A DNA stretch of 16,394 nt from Clostridia bacterium (GCA_900763355.1 CAAFJY010000053.1:1-16394); one strand, 5' to 3'; counted from the first letter of the stretch, positions 5,313-14,679 are shown. Notes: a model not told the origin generated them from the sequence alone. Program-made: numbers and translations.

Positions 5313-6479
5313 TCACAGCTCCCGACGGATGGCGTCGATGGGATCGAGCCTGCCGGCACGGACGGCCGGGACCACGCCGAAGATCACACCGCTGGCGATG
5401 GCGGCCCCCACGGCCACAGCCGCTGCCGGGAGAAATCCGTTTTCCAGCGCCTGCGGCACCGTCAGCCGCACCAGCACCCAGGCGCCCGCTGCGCCGCACA
5501 CGGCCCCCAGGCCGCAGATCAGCACCGCTTCCAGCAAAAACAGCCGGGTCAGGTCCCACCGCCGGGCTCCCAGGGCCATGCAGACGCCGATTTCCCGAAC
5601 CCGGCTGTCCACCGACGAGAGCATACAGCTCATGACCCCCACGCCGCCCACCACCATGGAGATCATTCCCAGCACCAGGAAAACCAGCCGCAAAAGCTCC
5701 GTGATGCGGGAAAACTGCTGGGTGTAGCGGTCGAGATCCTCGTGCTCCACCGTGAGATCCAGGGTGCGCTCCAGATACCGGGTCAGACGGGCGGAAGCCC
5801 TTTCTCCCAAAGACGGGGTGAGGAATTGCCGGGTCCCCCCTCCCCCCTGGGTCATGGAAAACACGGCGGTATAGGGCACATAGACGATGTGTGGGATGGA
5901 AGCCCCTGCCAGCCCTGCCAGCTGGGCCGACTGGGAGCGGATGACTCCGCAGACGGTGAAGGTCTCGGTGACCCCGTCCAGAGTGAGGTCCAGGGTCTTC
6001 CCCACTACGTTTTCCCGGCCATAGGCTTTCCGGGCCAGGGTGTCTTCGATGACGGCGCACAGAGCCCCGGCCCGGACCTGGCCCCGGGTGGGAAAGCTCC
6101 CGTGGAGCAGGGTGAGATGGAAGATCCGGGGCAGATCCTCCCCCGTTCCCAGGATCCCGGCGGGGGTGCGGATGCGGCGGAAGCGGGCCGTCCCCGCCTG
6201 GAAGGAAAAGGGCACTGCCAGCCCCGTCCCTGCCGTGCGGGCGGCCGATTCCAGCTCTTCGGTGGAGAGAGAGCCCTCCCCCTTCACATAAAAAACCGTC
6301 CCGGAAAGGCCGATGCGCTCCAGCTGGAGCGCGACCTCCCGGGCGGCGGTGTTGCCCGCCAGGGTGACCAGCGTCACCGAGCACACGGCGATGGCCACCG
6401 CCAGGACGCACAGACCGGGGCGCAGCCGCCCTCTGCGGCTGTTTTGCCGGAGAAAGCACAGCCGGTCACGAAAACGCAC
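5313..6479 (-). CDS. ABC transporter permease of the MacB/FtsX type
   Basis: A 388-residue permease. Helix 1 lies at about residues 22-42, followed by a large extracytoplasmic MacB-PCD-like domain to about residue 265. The C-terminal FtsX domain then has three helices, including VFLVLGMISMVVGGVGVMSCML and the conserved VREIGVCMALGARRWDLTRLFLLEA coupling region. It ends in VRAGRLDPIDAIRREL, the usual family C-terminus. Such permeases work with an adaptor and a cytoplasmic ATPase in MacAB-like efflux of peptides or antibiotics by a mechanotransmission mechanism. The start is GTG at 6479, preceded by GGGGAGG about ten bases away. It overlaps the end of the adaptor gene by 14 bases, implying translational coupling. 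No ATPase gene follows it. Confidence 0.9.
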   Translation of the reverse strand: MRFRDRLCFLRQNSRRGRLRPGLCVLAVAIAVCSVTLVTLAGNTAAREVALQLERIGLSGTVFYVKGEGSLSTEELESAARTAGTGLAVPFSFQAGTARFRRIRTPAGILGTGEDLPRIFHLTLLHGSFPTRGQVRAGALCAVIEDTLARKAYGRENVVGKTLDLTLDGVTETFTVCGVIRSQSAQLAGLAGASIPHIVYVPYTAVFSMTQGGGGTRQFLTPSLGERASARLTRYLERTLDLTVEHEDLDRYTQQFSRITELLRLVFLVLGMISMVVGGVGVMSCMLSSVDSRVREIGVCMALGARRWDLTRLFLLEAVLICGLGAVCGAAGAWVLVRLTVPQALENGFLPAAAVAVGAAIASGVIFGVVPAVRAGRLDPIDAIRREL

Positions 6480-7458
6480 CGGTGACGCACCTCCCCTCCG
6501 GGACCTCCTCCGGGGTGAGGAGGACAGTCTCTCCCGCGGTCAGGCCGGAGAGCACCTGCACCAGCTCGCTATCTTCGGCGCCCAGAGTGACGGCCCGGCG
6601 GACGGCCCGGCCGTTTTCCACCGTGAGGACATATTCCTGCCCCGTTTCCTCCTGTCCCACAGCGGGATACGGGATCCAGAGGGCAGAGGGCTCTGTACTG
6701 GTGATAACCTTTACAGTAGCGCTGTAGCCTGGTCGGAGGTCGGTCTGGCTGCTCACGAGAGCCACCTGGACCTGGGTCATGGGGCTCTGGTCCCCGGAGA
6801 GGATGCTCCCGGCGGCGGCATAGGGCTCCACCGTGTCCACGCTGCCGCGAAAGACCCGGCTGCTGAGGGCCGGGACCTGGACGGTGCAGTCCATCCCCGG
6901 GGCGAGCTGACCCACCACGCTCTCCCCCGCCTGGGCCTCCACGCAGAGGGCGGAGAGATCGCTCACCTGGCCGCAGGGCAGCAGGCCCGAAAGGCTCTCC
7001 CCCAGCCCCGCCAGGGCCATCACCGTCCCGGAAATGGGGCTGGTGACGGTATAGGCCTCCCGGGCAGCGGGCTGGGCGGACAGCGCCGCTTCCAGAGCCG
7101 AGAGCGCCCCCTCGGCGTCCCCTGCCAGTAGGAGGTCCTTCAGCGCCTGGGTCTCTGTCTCCCCCAGATGCTTGTTGGATTCACAGGGCGTCATCTCCAG
7201 CAGGGGCTGCCCGGCCCGGACGGTGTCCCCCACGGCGGTATAGACAGCGGTGACCACGCTGGCCCCGGTGGGATAGACCGCCCGGCGGCACTGCTCCCGC
7301 ACAGTGCCCCGGAGGGTGACGGTGGTGCGCACCGGGGCGGAAATGACCCGGGCCGCGGGGACTTGCAGGGGCGTTTCTCCCCGCAGACGGGGGCTGAAGG
7401 CGGCCATGACCGCCAGGATCCCGGCGGTGACGGCCAGGACAAGAATGCTTCGTTTCAG
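6466..7458 (-). CDS. HlyD/MacA-like efflux adaptor (membrane fusion protein)
   Basis: About 330 residues: N-terminal membrane anchor (KRSILVLAVTAGILAVMAAF), a biotinyl-lipoyl-like half motif (VVTAVYTAVGDTVRAGQPLLEM), a short Glu/Ala/Leu-rich helical hairpin (about residues 90-130), the second lipoyl half (YTVTSPISGTVMALAGLGES), then beta-barrel and membrane-proximal domains ending VEEVPEGR-like. This is the Gram-positive MacA-type adaptor that links a MacB-type permease to substrate outside the membrane. The start is unusual: the best ribosome binding site, GGGGGAG at 7465-7471, is six bases before a CTG codon at 7458. No ATG, GTG or TTG lies nearby except a TTG at 7503 with weak GGTGAT upstream, which would add 15 residues. 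Stop TGA at 6466-6468 lies inside the permease gene. Confidence 0.85.
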   Translation of the reverse strand: MKRSILVLAVTAGILAVMAAFSPRLRGETPLQVPAARVISAPVRTTVTLRGTVREQCRRAVYPTGASVVTAVYTAVGDTVRAGQPLLEMTPCESNKHLGETETQALKDLLLAGDAEGALSALEAALSAQPAAREAYTVTSPISGTVMALAGLGESLSGLLPCGQVSDLSALCVEAQAGESVVGQLAPGMDCTVQVPALSSRVFRGSVDTVEPYAAAGSILSGDQSPMTQVQVALVSSQTDLRPGYSATVKVITSTEPSALWIPYPAVGQEETGQEYVLTVENGRAVRRAVTLGAEDSELVQVLSGLTAGETVLLTPEEVPEGRCVTGAFS

Positions 7459-7488
7459 TGGACTCTCCCCCTTTTGGTGGTTATTTTG

Positions 7489-7512
7489 GGTGATTTTACG
7501 CAAAATATCACC
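7489..7512. promoter_or_regulatory. Imperfect inverted repeat between divergent genes
   Basis: GGTGATTTT (7489-7497) and AAAATATCACC (7502-7512) pair with a two-base bulge around ACGC. It lies midway between the adaptor start (minus) and the four-cysteine protein (plus). It may be an operator acting on either gene; no clear -35/-10 pair could be assigned here. Confidence 0.35.
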
Positions 7513-7534
7513 GTGGAAAGGAGGTTTTTTCCCT

Positions 7535-7666
7535 ATGACGATCCCCTGCGGCGAAAGCGAATGCCGGTTCCAGCAATACGGCGAATGCACCCTCACCCAC
7601 GCCATCCCCGGGAGCGGCAGCGGGCGGAGCTGCGCCTATTTCCGGGCAAAGGAAAACCGCAGGTGA
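7535..7666 (+). CDS. 43-residue four-cysteine protein
   Basis: ATG at 7535 with AAAGGAGG at 7517-7524 encodes 43 residues: MTIPCGESECRFQQYGECTL... with cysteines at 5, 10, 18 and 32. The pattern C-x4-C-x2-Q-x2-G-x-C-x-L, then a distal cysteine near an aromatic pair (CAYF), matches a widespread family of tiny cysteine-rich proteins in Clostridia whose role is not established; metal binding is a reasonable guess. The strong ribosome binding site and family pattern support a real gene despite its size. It is isolated on the plus strand between the minus-strand adaptor and radA, and its stop codon lies inside the left arm of the radA terminator. Confidence 0.75.
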   Translation: MTIPCGESECRFQQYGECTLTHAIPGSGSGRSCAYFRAKENRR

Positions 7667-7688
7667 CGGCGGAAACGTCACCTGCGGT
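7656..7688 (-). terminator. Terminator of the yajC-radA unit
   Basis: ACCGCAGGTGACG (7656-7668) and CGTCACCTGCGGT (7676-7688) form a perfect 13-bp stem with a seven-base loop. On the minus strand the stem is followed by TTTCCTTT, which fits termination after radA. On the plus strand no T tract follows. The left arm includes the last codons and stop of the four-cysteine gene. Confidence 0.8.
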
Positions 7689-7703
7689 GTGGTGTAAAGC
7701 GGT

Positions 7704-9098
7704 TTAGCTTTGCGGCTTTTCCGGAGCGAAGCAGCGGCTGATGGCCCCCCTGATGTCCCGCACGGGGACGAGGGTGATGCCGTGTTCCTCCTTGAGAGTG
7801 CGGAAATTGTCCTCCGGCAGGATGCAGGTGTCAAAGCCCAGGCGGGCCAGCTCGGCGATGCGCTGGGAAGCGCCGGTGACCGCCCGCACCTCCCCCGCCA
7901 GACCCACCTCGCCAAAGGCGGCGGTTCGGGGCGAGATGGTCCGTTCCAGATAGCTGGAAGCCACGGCCAGCAGCACCGGCAGGTCGATGGCGGGCTCGTC
8001 CAGCTCCATCCCCCCCACCACGTTGATATAGGCGTCGTAGGAGCCCAGGAGCATCCCCGCCCGCTTTTCCAAAATGGCCAGCAGGAGGACGGCGCGGTTG
8101 TAGTCGATGCCCGCGGCGGTGCGCCGGGCCGCGCCATAGGCCGATTTGGTCACCAATGCCTGAATTTCCGCCAAAAGGGGCCGGGTCCCCTCCAGGGTAG
8201 AGACCACGCAGCTGCCGTTGGCATCCTCCGGACGGCCGCTCAGGAGGGCGGCGGAGGGGTTTTCCACCTCCTCCAGACCCCGGTCGGTCATCTCGAACAG
8301 GCCGATCTCGTTGGTAGAGCCAAAGCGGTTTTTCGTGGCACGGAGGAGCCGGTAGGAGGCGTGGCGGTCCCCCTCGAAATTGAGGACGGCGTCCACCATG
8401 TGCTCCAACACCTTTGGCCCGGCGATGCCCCCGTCCTTGTTGATGTGCCCCACCAGGATGACCGAGATCCCCCGGCTCTTGGCAAACTGCAGCAGCTGCA
8501 TGGTGCATTCCCGCACCTGGGTGATGCTGCCTGGGGCCGACTGGAGCTCCGGGCGGAACATGGTCTGGATGGAGTCCACGATCATCACCGCGGGGGAAAG
8601 CTGCCCCGCCGTGAGCAGGATCTGGTCCAGCTGGGTCTCGGCACAGAGGAGGAGCTCGTCCTCCTCCACCCCCAGGCGGGTGGCCCGGAGCTTGATCTGG
8701 GCCAGGGATTCCTCCCCGGAGACATAGAGCACCTTGTCCCCCCGGCACAGCTGCTGACAGGCCTGGAGCAGGAGAGTGGATTTCCCGATCCCCGGCGCAC
8801 CGGAGACCAGCACCAGGCTCCCCTTCACCATGCCGCCCCCCAGGACCCGGTCCAGCTCCCGGATGCCGGTGGAAAAGCGCACGTCACTGTCCTGGGTGAT
8901 GTCCCGGAGACGGACGGGCTTGCCCCCGCCCCCGGCCACCCCGGGGAGATGCTGGGAGGCCGCCCCGGCAGAGCGGTCATCCCGCAGGATCTCCTCCACC
9001 ATGGTGTTCCACTGGCCGCAGGAGGGGCATTTTCCGTACCATTTGGGTGAATCGTAGCCGCATTCCGAGCAGACATACGCGGTTTTTGTCTTTGCCAT
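7704..9098 (-). CDS. radA: DNA repair protein RadA (Sms)
   Basis: A hexameric DnaB-like branch-migration ATPase that extends D-loops during homologous recombination. The 464-residue product has all expected parts: a four-cysteine zinc finger (Cys10, 13, 24, 27), Walker A GAPGIGKST at 100-108, Walker B-like VMIVDSIQT at 171-179, the RadA-specific KNRFG motif at 256-260, and a C-terminal Lon-like domain from about 285 (VLLLAILEKRAGM ... EVGLAGEVRAVTGASQRIAEL). ATG at 9098 (MAKTKTAYVC) is chosen: AGGGG sits nine bases upstream, whereas the in-frame ATG at 9104 would leave only three. The amidase gene ends two bases upstream, so both are probably translated from one mRNA. In clostridial genomes radA often lies near cell-wall and disA/clp genes. 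Confidence 0.96.
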   Translation of the reverse strand: MAKTKTAYVCSECGYDSPKWYGKCPSCGQWNTMVEEILRDDRSAGAASQHLPGVAGGGGKPVRLRDITQDSDVRFSTGIRELDRVLGGGMVKGSLVLVSGAPGIGKSTLLLQACQQLCRGDKVLYVSGEESLAQIKLRATRLGVEEDELLLCAETQLDQILLTAGQLSPAVMIVDSIQTMFRPELQSAPGSITQVRECTMQLLQFAKSRGISVILVGHINKDGGIAGPKVLEHMVDAVLNFEGDRHASYRLLRATKNRFGSTNEIGLFEMTDRGLEEVENPSAALLSGRPEDANGSCVVSTLEGTRPLLAEIQALVTKSAYGAARRTAAGIDYNRAVLLLAILEKRAGMLLGSYDAYINVVGGMELDEPAIDLPVLLAVASSYLERTISPRTAAFGEVGLAGEVRAVTGASQRIAELARLGFDTCILPEDNFRTLKEEHGITLVPVRDIRGAISRCFAPEKPQS

Positions 9099-9100
9099 GT

Positions 9101-9820
9101 TCATGATCCCCTGTCTTTGTTCAAATAGCCCCCGGCGATGGCCAGGGCCAGCCGGGTCTGGTAGCTTTCCTGGGTGAGGAGGGCGCATTCCTCCGGGTTG
9201 GAGAGGAAGCCGCATTCCACCGTCACCGCCGGTCCCGGGGCGTTTTTCATGAGGAATACTGTATCGGGCGCGGGCTTTACAGCCCGCGTGTTTTCCGGAT
9301 CCATAACGGCCCGCAGAGACGTCTGCAGCCCTTCCGCCAGAGGGAGGCTGCCGGGGTCGTTTTCACTGTAAAAGACCTGGGCTCCCCGGTATTTTGCCTG
9401 GGGGAACTGGTTGAGATGGATGGACAGCACGGGGCACTGGGGCCAGGCCTGCATGAGGGCCAGCCTGGCCCGGAGGTCGGCGTTTTTGTTCTCCCGCACG
9501 GTGGCGGCGGGGTCATAGTCCAGGGAATCCCCGCTCTCCCGGGTGAGCAGGCAGCGCACCCCGCACAGGCGCAGCAGCGCCGCCGTCTTTTGGGTGATGG
9601 CCAGGTTGATGGGGGCCTCGCACACGCCATCCTGGGAGAGGGCTCCCCCGTCCAGCCCCCCGTGGCCGGCATCCAGCAGCACCTGGGGGCCCAGGACTGG
9701 CTGGGGCTGGAGGGTGAACCGGGTGCGGCTGTTGACGGTGATCACTTGGATTATAGCAAGAAGGAGGAGGATTGTCAAAGCGGCGTAAAACAGCGCCGTC
9801 CTGGGCCGCAGTCCCCCCAT
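9101..9820 (-). CDS. N-acetylmuramoyl-L-alanine amidase, CwlD-like
   Basis: A 239-residue zinc amidase of the Amidase_3 family with one N-terminal membrane anchor (about residues 8-29) and an extracytoplasmic catalytic domain. Zinc ligands and catalytic residues are in place: His53 (LDAGHGGLDGG), Glu68, His135 (SIHLNQ) and Glu202 (VECGFLSN). It cleaves the bond between MurNAc and the stem peptide. The short form with a signal anchor and no binding repeats is the form of CwlD, which makes muramic-delta-lactam in spore cortex; the spoIID-like gene in the same block fits, but CwlD identity is inferred. The start ATG overlaps the preceding stop as TGATG (9818-9822), with GGCGGGGG upstream, so it is coupled to the YrzE-type gene. 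Confidence 0.9.
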   Translation of the reverse strand: MGGLRPRTALFYAALTILLLLAIIQVITVNSRTRFTLQPQPVLGPQVLLDAGHGGLDGGALSQDGVCEAPINLAITQKTAALLRLCGVRCLLTRESGDSLDYDPAATVRENKNADLRARLALMQAWPQCPVLSIHLNQFPQAKYRGAQVFYSENDPGSLPLAEGLQTSLRAVMDPENTRAVKPAPDTVFLMKNAPGPAVTVECGFLSNPEECALLTQESYQTRLALAIAGGYLNKDRGS

Positions 9821-10209
9821 CAGCCAAAAACCCCCGCCAGGAACACGCCGCCCAGTCCCCCGATCATCATCCCCGCCAGGGAGAGCAGCAGCCGCTGGCT
9901 CTCAAAGGCCCCGGAAAACAGCAGCATCCCCGTCACCAGGAGAAAGAGAAAAGTCATCCCTGCCGCCATCCCCCCATGGAGGAGCTTTTTGCAGCTGTGC
10001 CACGCGGCGAAGAGGGACGCAAAAAAGCTCCCCAGCAGCAACGCCGCGAATCCCACTCCCTGACACAGCCCCATGGGCAGCCTTTCCCGGCTGATGAGCA
10101 CCGCCGCCCCCAGGGTCACCAGCAGCACCAGGCACAGGCCCAGCACGCCCCCCACCAGGATGCGCCCGGGGGACAGGCGCTCCTCCCCTTTGCCGCGTTT
10201 TCCGGACAT
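9820..10209 (-). CDS. TIGR04086/YrzE-type membrane protein
   Basis: A 129-residue protein with a basic N-terminus (MSGKRGKGEERLSPGR) and four hydrophobic helices: about 17-40, 48-68, 78-98 and 105-128. Size, helix pattern and position immediately after yajC match the TIGR04086 family (B. subtilis YrzE), whose function is unknown. Glycine-rich helix 4 (AGMMIGGLGGVFLAGVFG) is typical. ATG at 10209 has GGGAGG seven bases upstream, but that sequence is also the 3' arm of the hairpin following yajC, so translation may depend on whether the hairpin forms. The gene overlaps the amidase start by one base. Confidence 0.85.
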   Translation of the reverse strand: MSGKRGKGEERLSPGRILVGGVLGLCLVLLVTLGAAVLISRERLPMGLCQGVGFAALLLGSFFASLFAAWHSCKKLLHGGMAAGMTFLFLLVTGMLLFSGAFESQRLLLSLAGMMIGGLGGVFLAGVFG

Positions 10210-10217
10210 AAAAAAAC

Positions 10218-10253
10218 CTCCCGCATCGTTTCTTGGTGAAACCTATGCGGGAG
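10218..10253 (-). terminator. Intergenic hairpin that overlaps the next ribosome binding site
   Basis: On the minus strand, CTCCCGCAT (10253-10245) pairs with ATGCGGGAG (10226-10218), and an inner GTTTC/GAAAC stem closes a five-base loop. GTTTTTT follows directly, the layout of an intrinsic terminator between yajC and the YrzE-type gene. The GGGAG in the 3' arm is the ribosome binding site of the downstream gene, whose ATG is at 10209. Confidence 0.75.
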
Positions 10254-10265
10254 ATGGGGGTTTTA

Positions 10266-10727
10266 TCACTTGCTGAGATCGTCGGGGGTCGCTTCGGCAG
10301 CCTTGACCTCGTCCTTGGGCTCCTTGACTTCCTTGGTGTCAGCCTTGGTCTCCTTGGCGCCCTCGGGCTGCTCCTTGGTCTGGATGGCCCACTTTTTCAC
10401 GGTGAGACGGGTCTTGGACGCGCCGGTCTCAAAGGTGACCTCATCGTCCTTGATGCTCAGGACACGGCCGGTAAAACCGCCGATGGTGATGATCTTGTCG
10501 CCGGGCTCCAGGCTGTTGCGGAGCTGACGCTCGGCCTTTTCCCGCTTTTTCTGGGGACGGATGATGAGGAAATAAAACATCGCCAGCATGGCCACCAGCC
10601 AGATGATGGTGGAATAGCTCCCCAGGTTGGAGGTGGCGGCCGTGGTCTCGCCCTCGGCGAAGGCGGCAGTGCTGAGAGCGGCGCTCAGGCCGGCGGTCAG
10701 CGCGATCTTTTTGAAATTGGACTTCAT
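10266..10727 (-). CDS. yajC: Preprotein translocase accessory subunit YajC
   Basis: YajC joins SecDF as an accessory of the SecYEG protein export channel. The 153-residue product has the family core: one membrane helix (IIWLVAMLAMFYFLIIRP, about 41-58), the RPQKKREK motif right after it, and the compact domain with LEPGDKIITIGGFTGRVLSI. Two features differ from a minimal YajC. An N-terminal signal-like segment (MKSNFKKIALTAGLSAALSTAAFAEG, with an AFA-E site near residue 24) precedes the core. The C-terminal tail of about 35 residues is Lys/Glu-rich and repetitive (KETKADTKEVKEPKDEVKA). ATG at 10727 follows GGGAGG; the upstream in-frame TTG is less likely. It has its own promoter downstream of tgt. 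Confidence 0.93.
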   Translation of the reverse strand: MKSNFKKIALTAGLSAALSTAAFAEGETTAATSNLGSYSTIIWLVAMLAMFYFLIIRPQKKREKAERQLRNSLEPGDKIITIGGFTGRVLSIKDDEVTFETGASKTRLTVKKWAIQTKEQPEGAKETKADTKEVKEPKDEVKAAEATPDDLSK

Positions 10728-10757
10728 AAATTGCCTCCCGGTCAATATAATAATCCA

Positions 10758-10785
10758 ATTATACCAAATCGCGGAGAAAATACAA
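10758..10785 (-). promoter_or_regulatory. Promoter of yajC
   Basis: On the minus strand TTGTAT (10785-10780) and a perfect TATAAT (10763-10758) are 16 bases apart, about 30 bases before the yajC start. It begins six bases after the tgt stop codon, so yajC to radA can be transcribed independently of tgt. Confidence 0.7.
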
Positions 10786-10791
10786 GGAGAA

Positions 10792-13129
<2,338 letters not shown>

Positions 13130-13152
13130 AGTTTGTGGTACCTCTCAAAACA

Positions 13153-13180
13153 GGGCGCGGCAGGTCAACCCGCCGCACCC
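13153..13180 (-). terminator. GC-rich hairpin between the DUF2442 gene and rmuC
   Basis: A 12-base arm (13153-13164) pairs with 13169-13180 around a TCAA loop, with two wobble pairs on the minus-strand RNA. On the minus strand TGTTTTG follows, a weak T tract. It may partly stop transcription from the DUF2442 gene before rmuC. Confidence 0.5.
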
Positions 13181-13191
13181 CATGGGATTTT

Positions 13192-13485
13192 TCAGGCGAT
13201 GCTTTCTGCCGCCGCCGAATGCTCGTAGAGATATTCCGGCGCGATGTCGATGTCGCCGTCGTTCCACACGGTGACGCCATAGTCGATGTAAACACCGGAA
13301 AAAACCTTCTCAACTGCCAGCGGCGCGAAGCCCGAATCCTTCAGCAGAGGTGTAAAGTCAAAGATCTTTACATCCCCTGTGGTAAAACGGAGCCAGAGCC
13401 TGTGTCCCGGCAGCGGACGGACGCCGCAGACCTTGATCGGGGGCTCCTGCTCCCCGGCGTATACGATCCCGTTGGAAATATACAT
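13192..13485 (-). CDS. DUF2442-domain protein
   Basis: A 97-residue protein whose central 70 residues follow the DUF2442 pattern: IKVCGVRPLPGHRLWLRFTTGD, then VKIFDFTPLL, VEKVFSGVYIDYGVTVWNDGDIDIAPEYLYEHS. ATG at 13485 has a strong AAGGAGG seven bases upstream. DUF2442 genes commonly sit next to DUF4160 genes in pairs that look like small toxin-antitoxin or regulatory modules; biochemical function is not established. Here the sequence just upstream encodes only a short DUF4160-like C-terminus (13498-13563), so this may be a surviving half of such a pair. The gene lies between queA and rmuC, in the same direction, with its own promoter candidate. Confidence 0.85.
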   Translation of the reverse strand: MYISNGIVYAGEQEPPIKVCGVRPLPGHRLWLRFTTGDVKIFDFTPLLKDSGFAPLAVEKVFSGVYIDYGVTVWNDGDIDIAPEYLYEHSAAAESIA

Positions 13486-13497
13486 GGTGGTCCCTCC

Positions 13498-13563
13498 TTA
13501 CCGCAGCGGTTCGATCTTCCCAAAGGGGAGTTTGAATGCAGCGTCATGCCCTTCTTCTACCCT
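13498..13563 (-). pseudogene. C-terminal remnant of a DUF4160-like partner gene
   Basis: In the frame ending at TAA 13498-13500, only 21 codons remain before an upstream stop at 13564-13566. They read RVEEGHDAAFKLPFGKIEPL followed by R, with no start codon. The ending PFxKIEPLR resembles, from memory, the C-terminus of DUF4160 proteins, which are often encoded next to DUF2442 genes. The stop codon overlaps the ribosome binding site region of the DUF2442 gene, as expected for a formerly coupled pair. Short length keeps confidence modest. Confidence 0.45.
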
Positions 13564-13565
13564 TT

Positions 13566-13593
13566 ATTATGCCAGATTCTTTCCGCAAGTCAA
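13566..13593 (-). promoter_or_regulatory. Predicted promoter of the DUF2442 gene
   Basis: On the minus strand TTGACT (13593-13588) and CATAAT (13571-13566) are 16 bases apart, in an AT-richer stretch just after the queA stop. Transcription would start inside the remnant, about 75 bases before the DUF2442 start. Confidence 0.6.
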
Positions 13594-13607
13594 TCATCCA
13601 TGCATTG

Positions 13608-14636
13608 TTAAAAAATTAGCATGACGTCGCCAAACGAGAAAAATCGGTAATTATTGGAAACCGCTTCCCGATAGGCCTCCAGAACCATCTCCCGAGAGGC
13701 AAAGGCCGAAATGAGCATCAGGAGTGTACTTTCCGGCAGATGAAAATTGGTGACCAGGGCATCCATCCCCTTGAAAACATAGCCAGGGTAGATAAAGATG
13801 CTGGTGCTGCCGCTGCCGGGGTGGGTGATGTGGTTTTCATCCGTGACGGTCTCGATGGTGCGGCAGGAGGTCGTCCCCACGCAGATGACCCGGCCGCCCC
13901 GGGCCCGGGTCTCGTTGATGCGCCGGGCGGCATCCTCGGACACATGATAGCGCTCGGAATGCATGACGTGGTCGGTGATCTCGTCCTCCTTCACCGGGCG
14001 GAAGGTCCCCAGCCCCACATGGAGGGTGACGCGCACCACGTCCACCCCCATCTCCTGGATCTGCCGCAGCAGCTCCGGGGTGAAATGCAGCCCCGCAGTG
14101 GGCGCGGCGGCCGAGCCGTTTTCCCGGGAATAGACCGTCTGATACCGCTCCTGGTCGCTGAGCTTTTCCTTGATATAGGGGGGCAGGGGCATGGTGCCCA
14201 GCTCCTCCAGCAGCTCGAGGAAAATTCCATCATACTGGAACCGGATCAGGCGGTTGCCGTCGGGCTTGACCTGCTCCACCACGGCGGTGAGCCGTCCGTC
14301 ACCAAAGGAGATGGTCGCCCCCTCCCGCAGCCGGCGGCCGGGATAAACGATGCAGTCCCACAGATCACCCTCCACATTTTCCAGCAAAAGGACCTCCACC
14401 GGGGCCGAGCCGGTCCCCGTTTTCTGGCCATAGAGCCGGGCCGGGAGCACCCGGGTGTCGTTGATGACCAGGCAGTCTCCCGCCCGGAGATGCTTTGGCA
14501 GATCATAAAAATGCTCGTGCCCCACCGCGCCAGTGCGGCGGTCCAGGGTCATGAGCCGGGAATGATCCCGCTGCAAGAGGGGCGTCTGGGCGATGAGCTC
14601 CTGGGGAAGATCGTAGTAAAAATCAGAACGTTTCAC
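13608..14636 (-). CDS. queA: S-adenosylmethionine:tRNA ribosyltransferase-isomerase
   Basis: Transfers and isomerises the ribosyl group of SAM onto preQ1 in tRNA, giving epoxyqueuosine. The 342 residues match the family length. Conserved blocks appear in order: [26 protein letters not shown] at the N-terminus, [16 protein letters not shown], the SAM-related [37 protein letters not shown] and the C-terminal [19 protein letters not shown]. The start is GTG at 14636 (reads [10 protein letters not shown] after the start) with GGAGAGG seven bases upstream; the longer upstream frame has no family similarity. It follows the spoIID-like gene by 43 bases. Tgt, the enzyme acting just before it in the pathway, is encoded downstream but separated by the DUF2442 gene and rmuC. 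Confidence 0.97.
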   Translation of the reverse strand: MKRSDFYYDLPQELIAQTPLLQRDHSRLMTLDRRTGAVGHEHFYDLPKHLRAGDCLVINDTRVLPARLYGQKTGTGSAPVEVLLLENVEGDLWDCIVYPGRRLREGATISFGDGRLTAVVEQVKPDGNRLIRFQYDGIFLELLEELGTMPLPPYIKEKLSDQERYQTVYSRENGSAAAPTAGLHFTPELLRQIQEMGVDVVRVTLHVGLGTFRPVKEDEITDHVMHSERYHVSEDAARRINETRARGGRVICVGTTSCRTIETVTDENHITHPGSGSTSIFIYPGYVFKGMDALVTNFHLPESTLLMLISAFASREMVLEAYREAVSNNYRFFSFGDVMLIF

Positions 14637-14679
14637 GGAAAAACCTCTCCATTTTGCGCAAAAAGGCGCACTTTTTTCG

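Noticed and set aside
4250..5359. 369-codon minus-strand frame opposite the membrane protein-Xre module
   Set aside because: It covers two well-supported plus-strand genes and their promoter, and shows no recognisable domain.
7710..9050. 446-codon plus-strand frame opposite radA
   Set aside because: Antisense of a complete RadA; rich in Gly, His and Gln as expected of a complementary-strand artefact.
9098..9104. radA start at ATG 9104, overlapping the amidase stop as ATGA
   Set aside because: The ribosome binding site would be only three bases away; ATG 9098 has nine-base spacing and the family-typical MAKTK beginning.
14651..14668. TGCGC/GCGCA hairpin between the spoIID-like gene and queA as a terminator
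   Set aside because: The stem is only five base pairs, and it is followed by AAAATGG on the minus strand, not a T tract.
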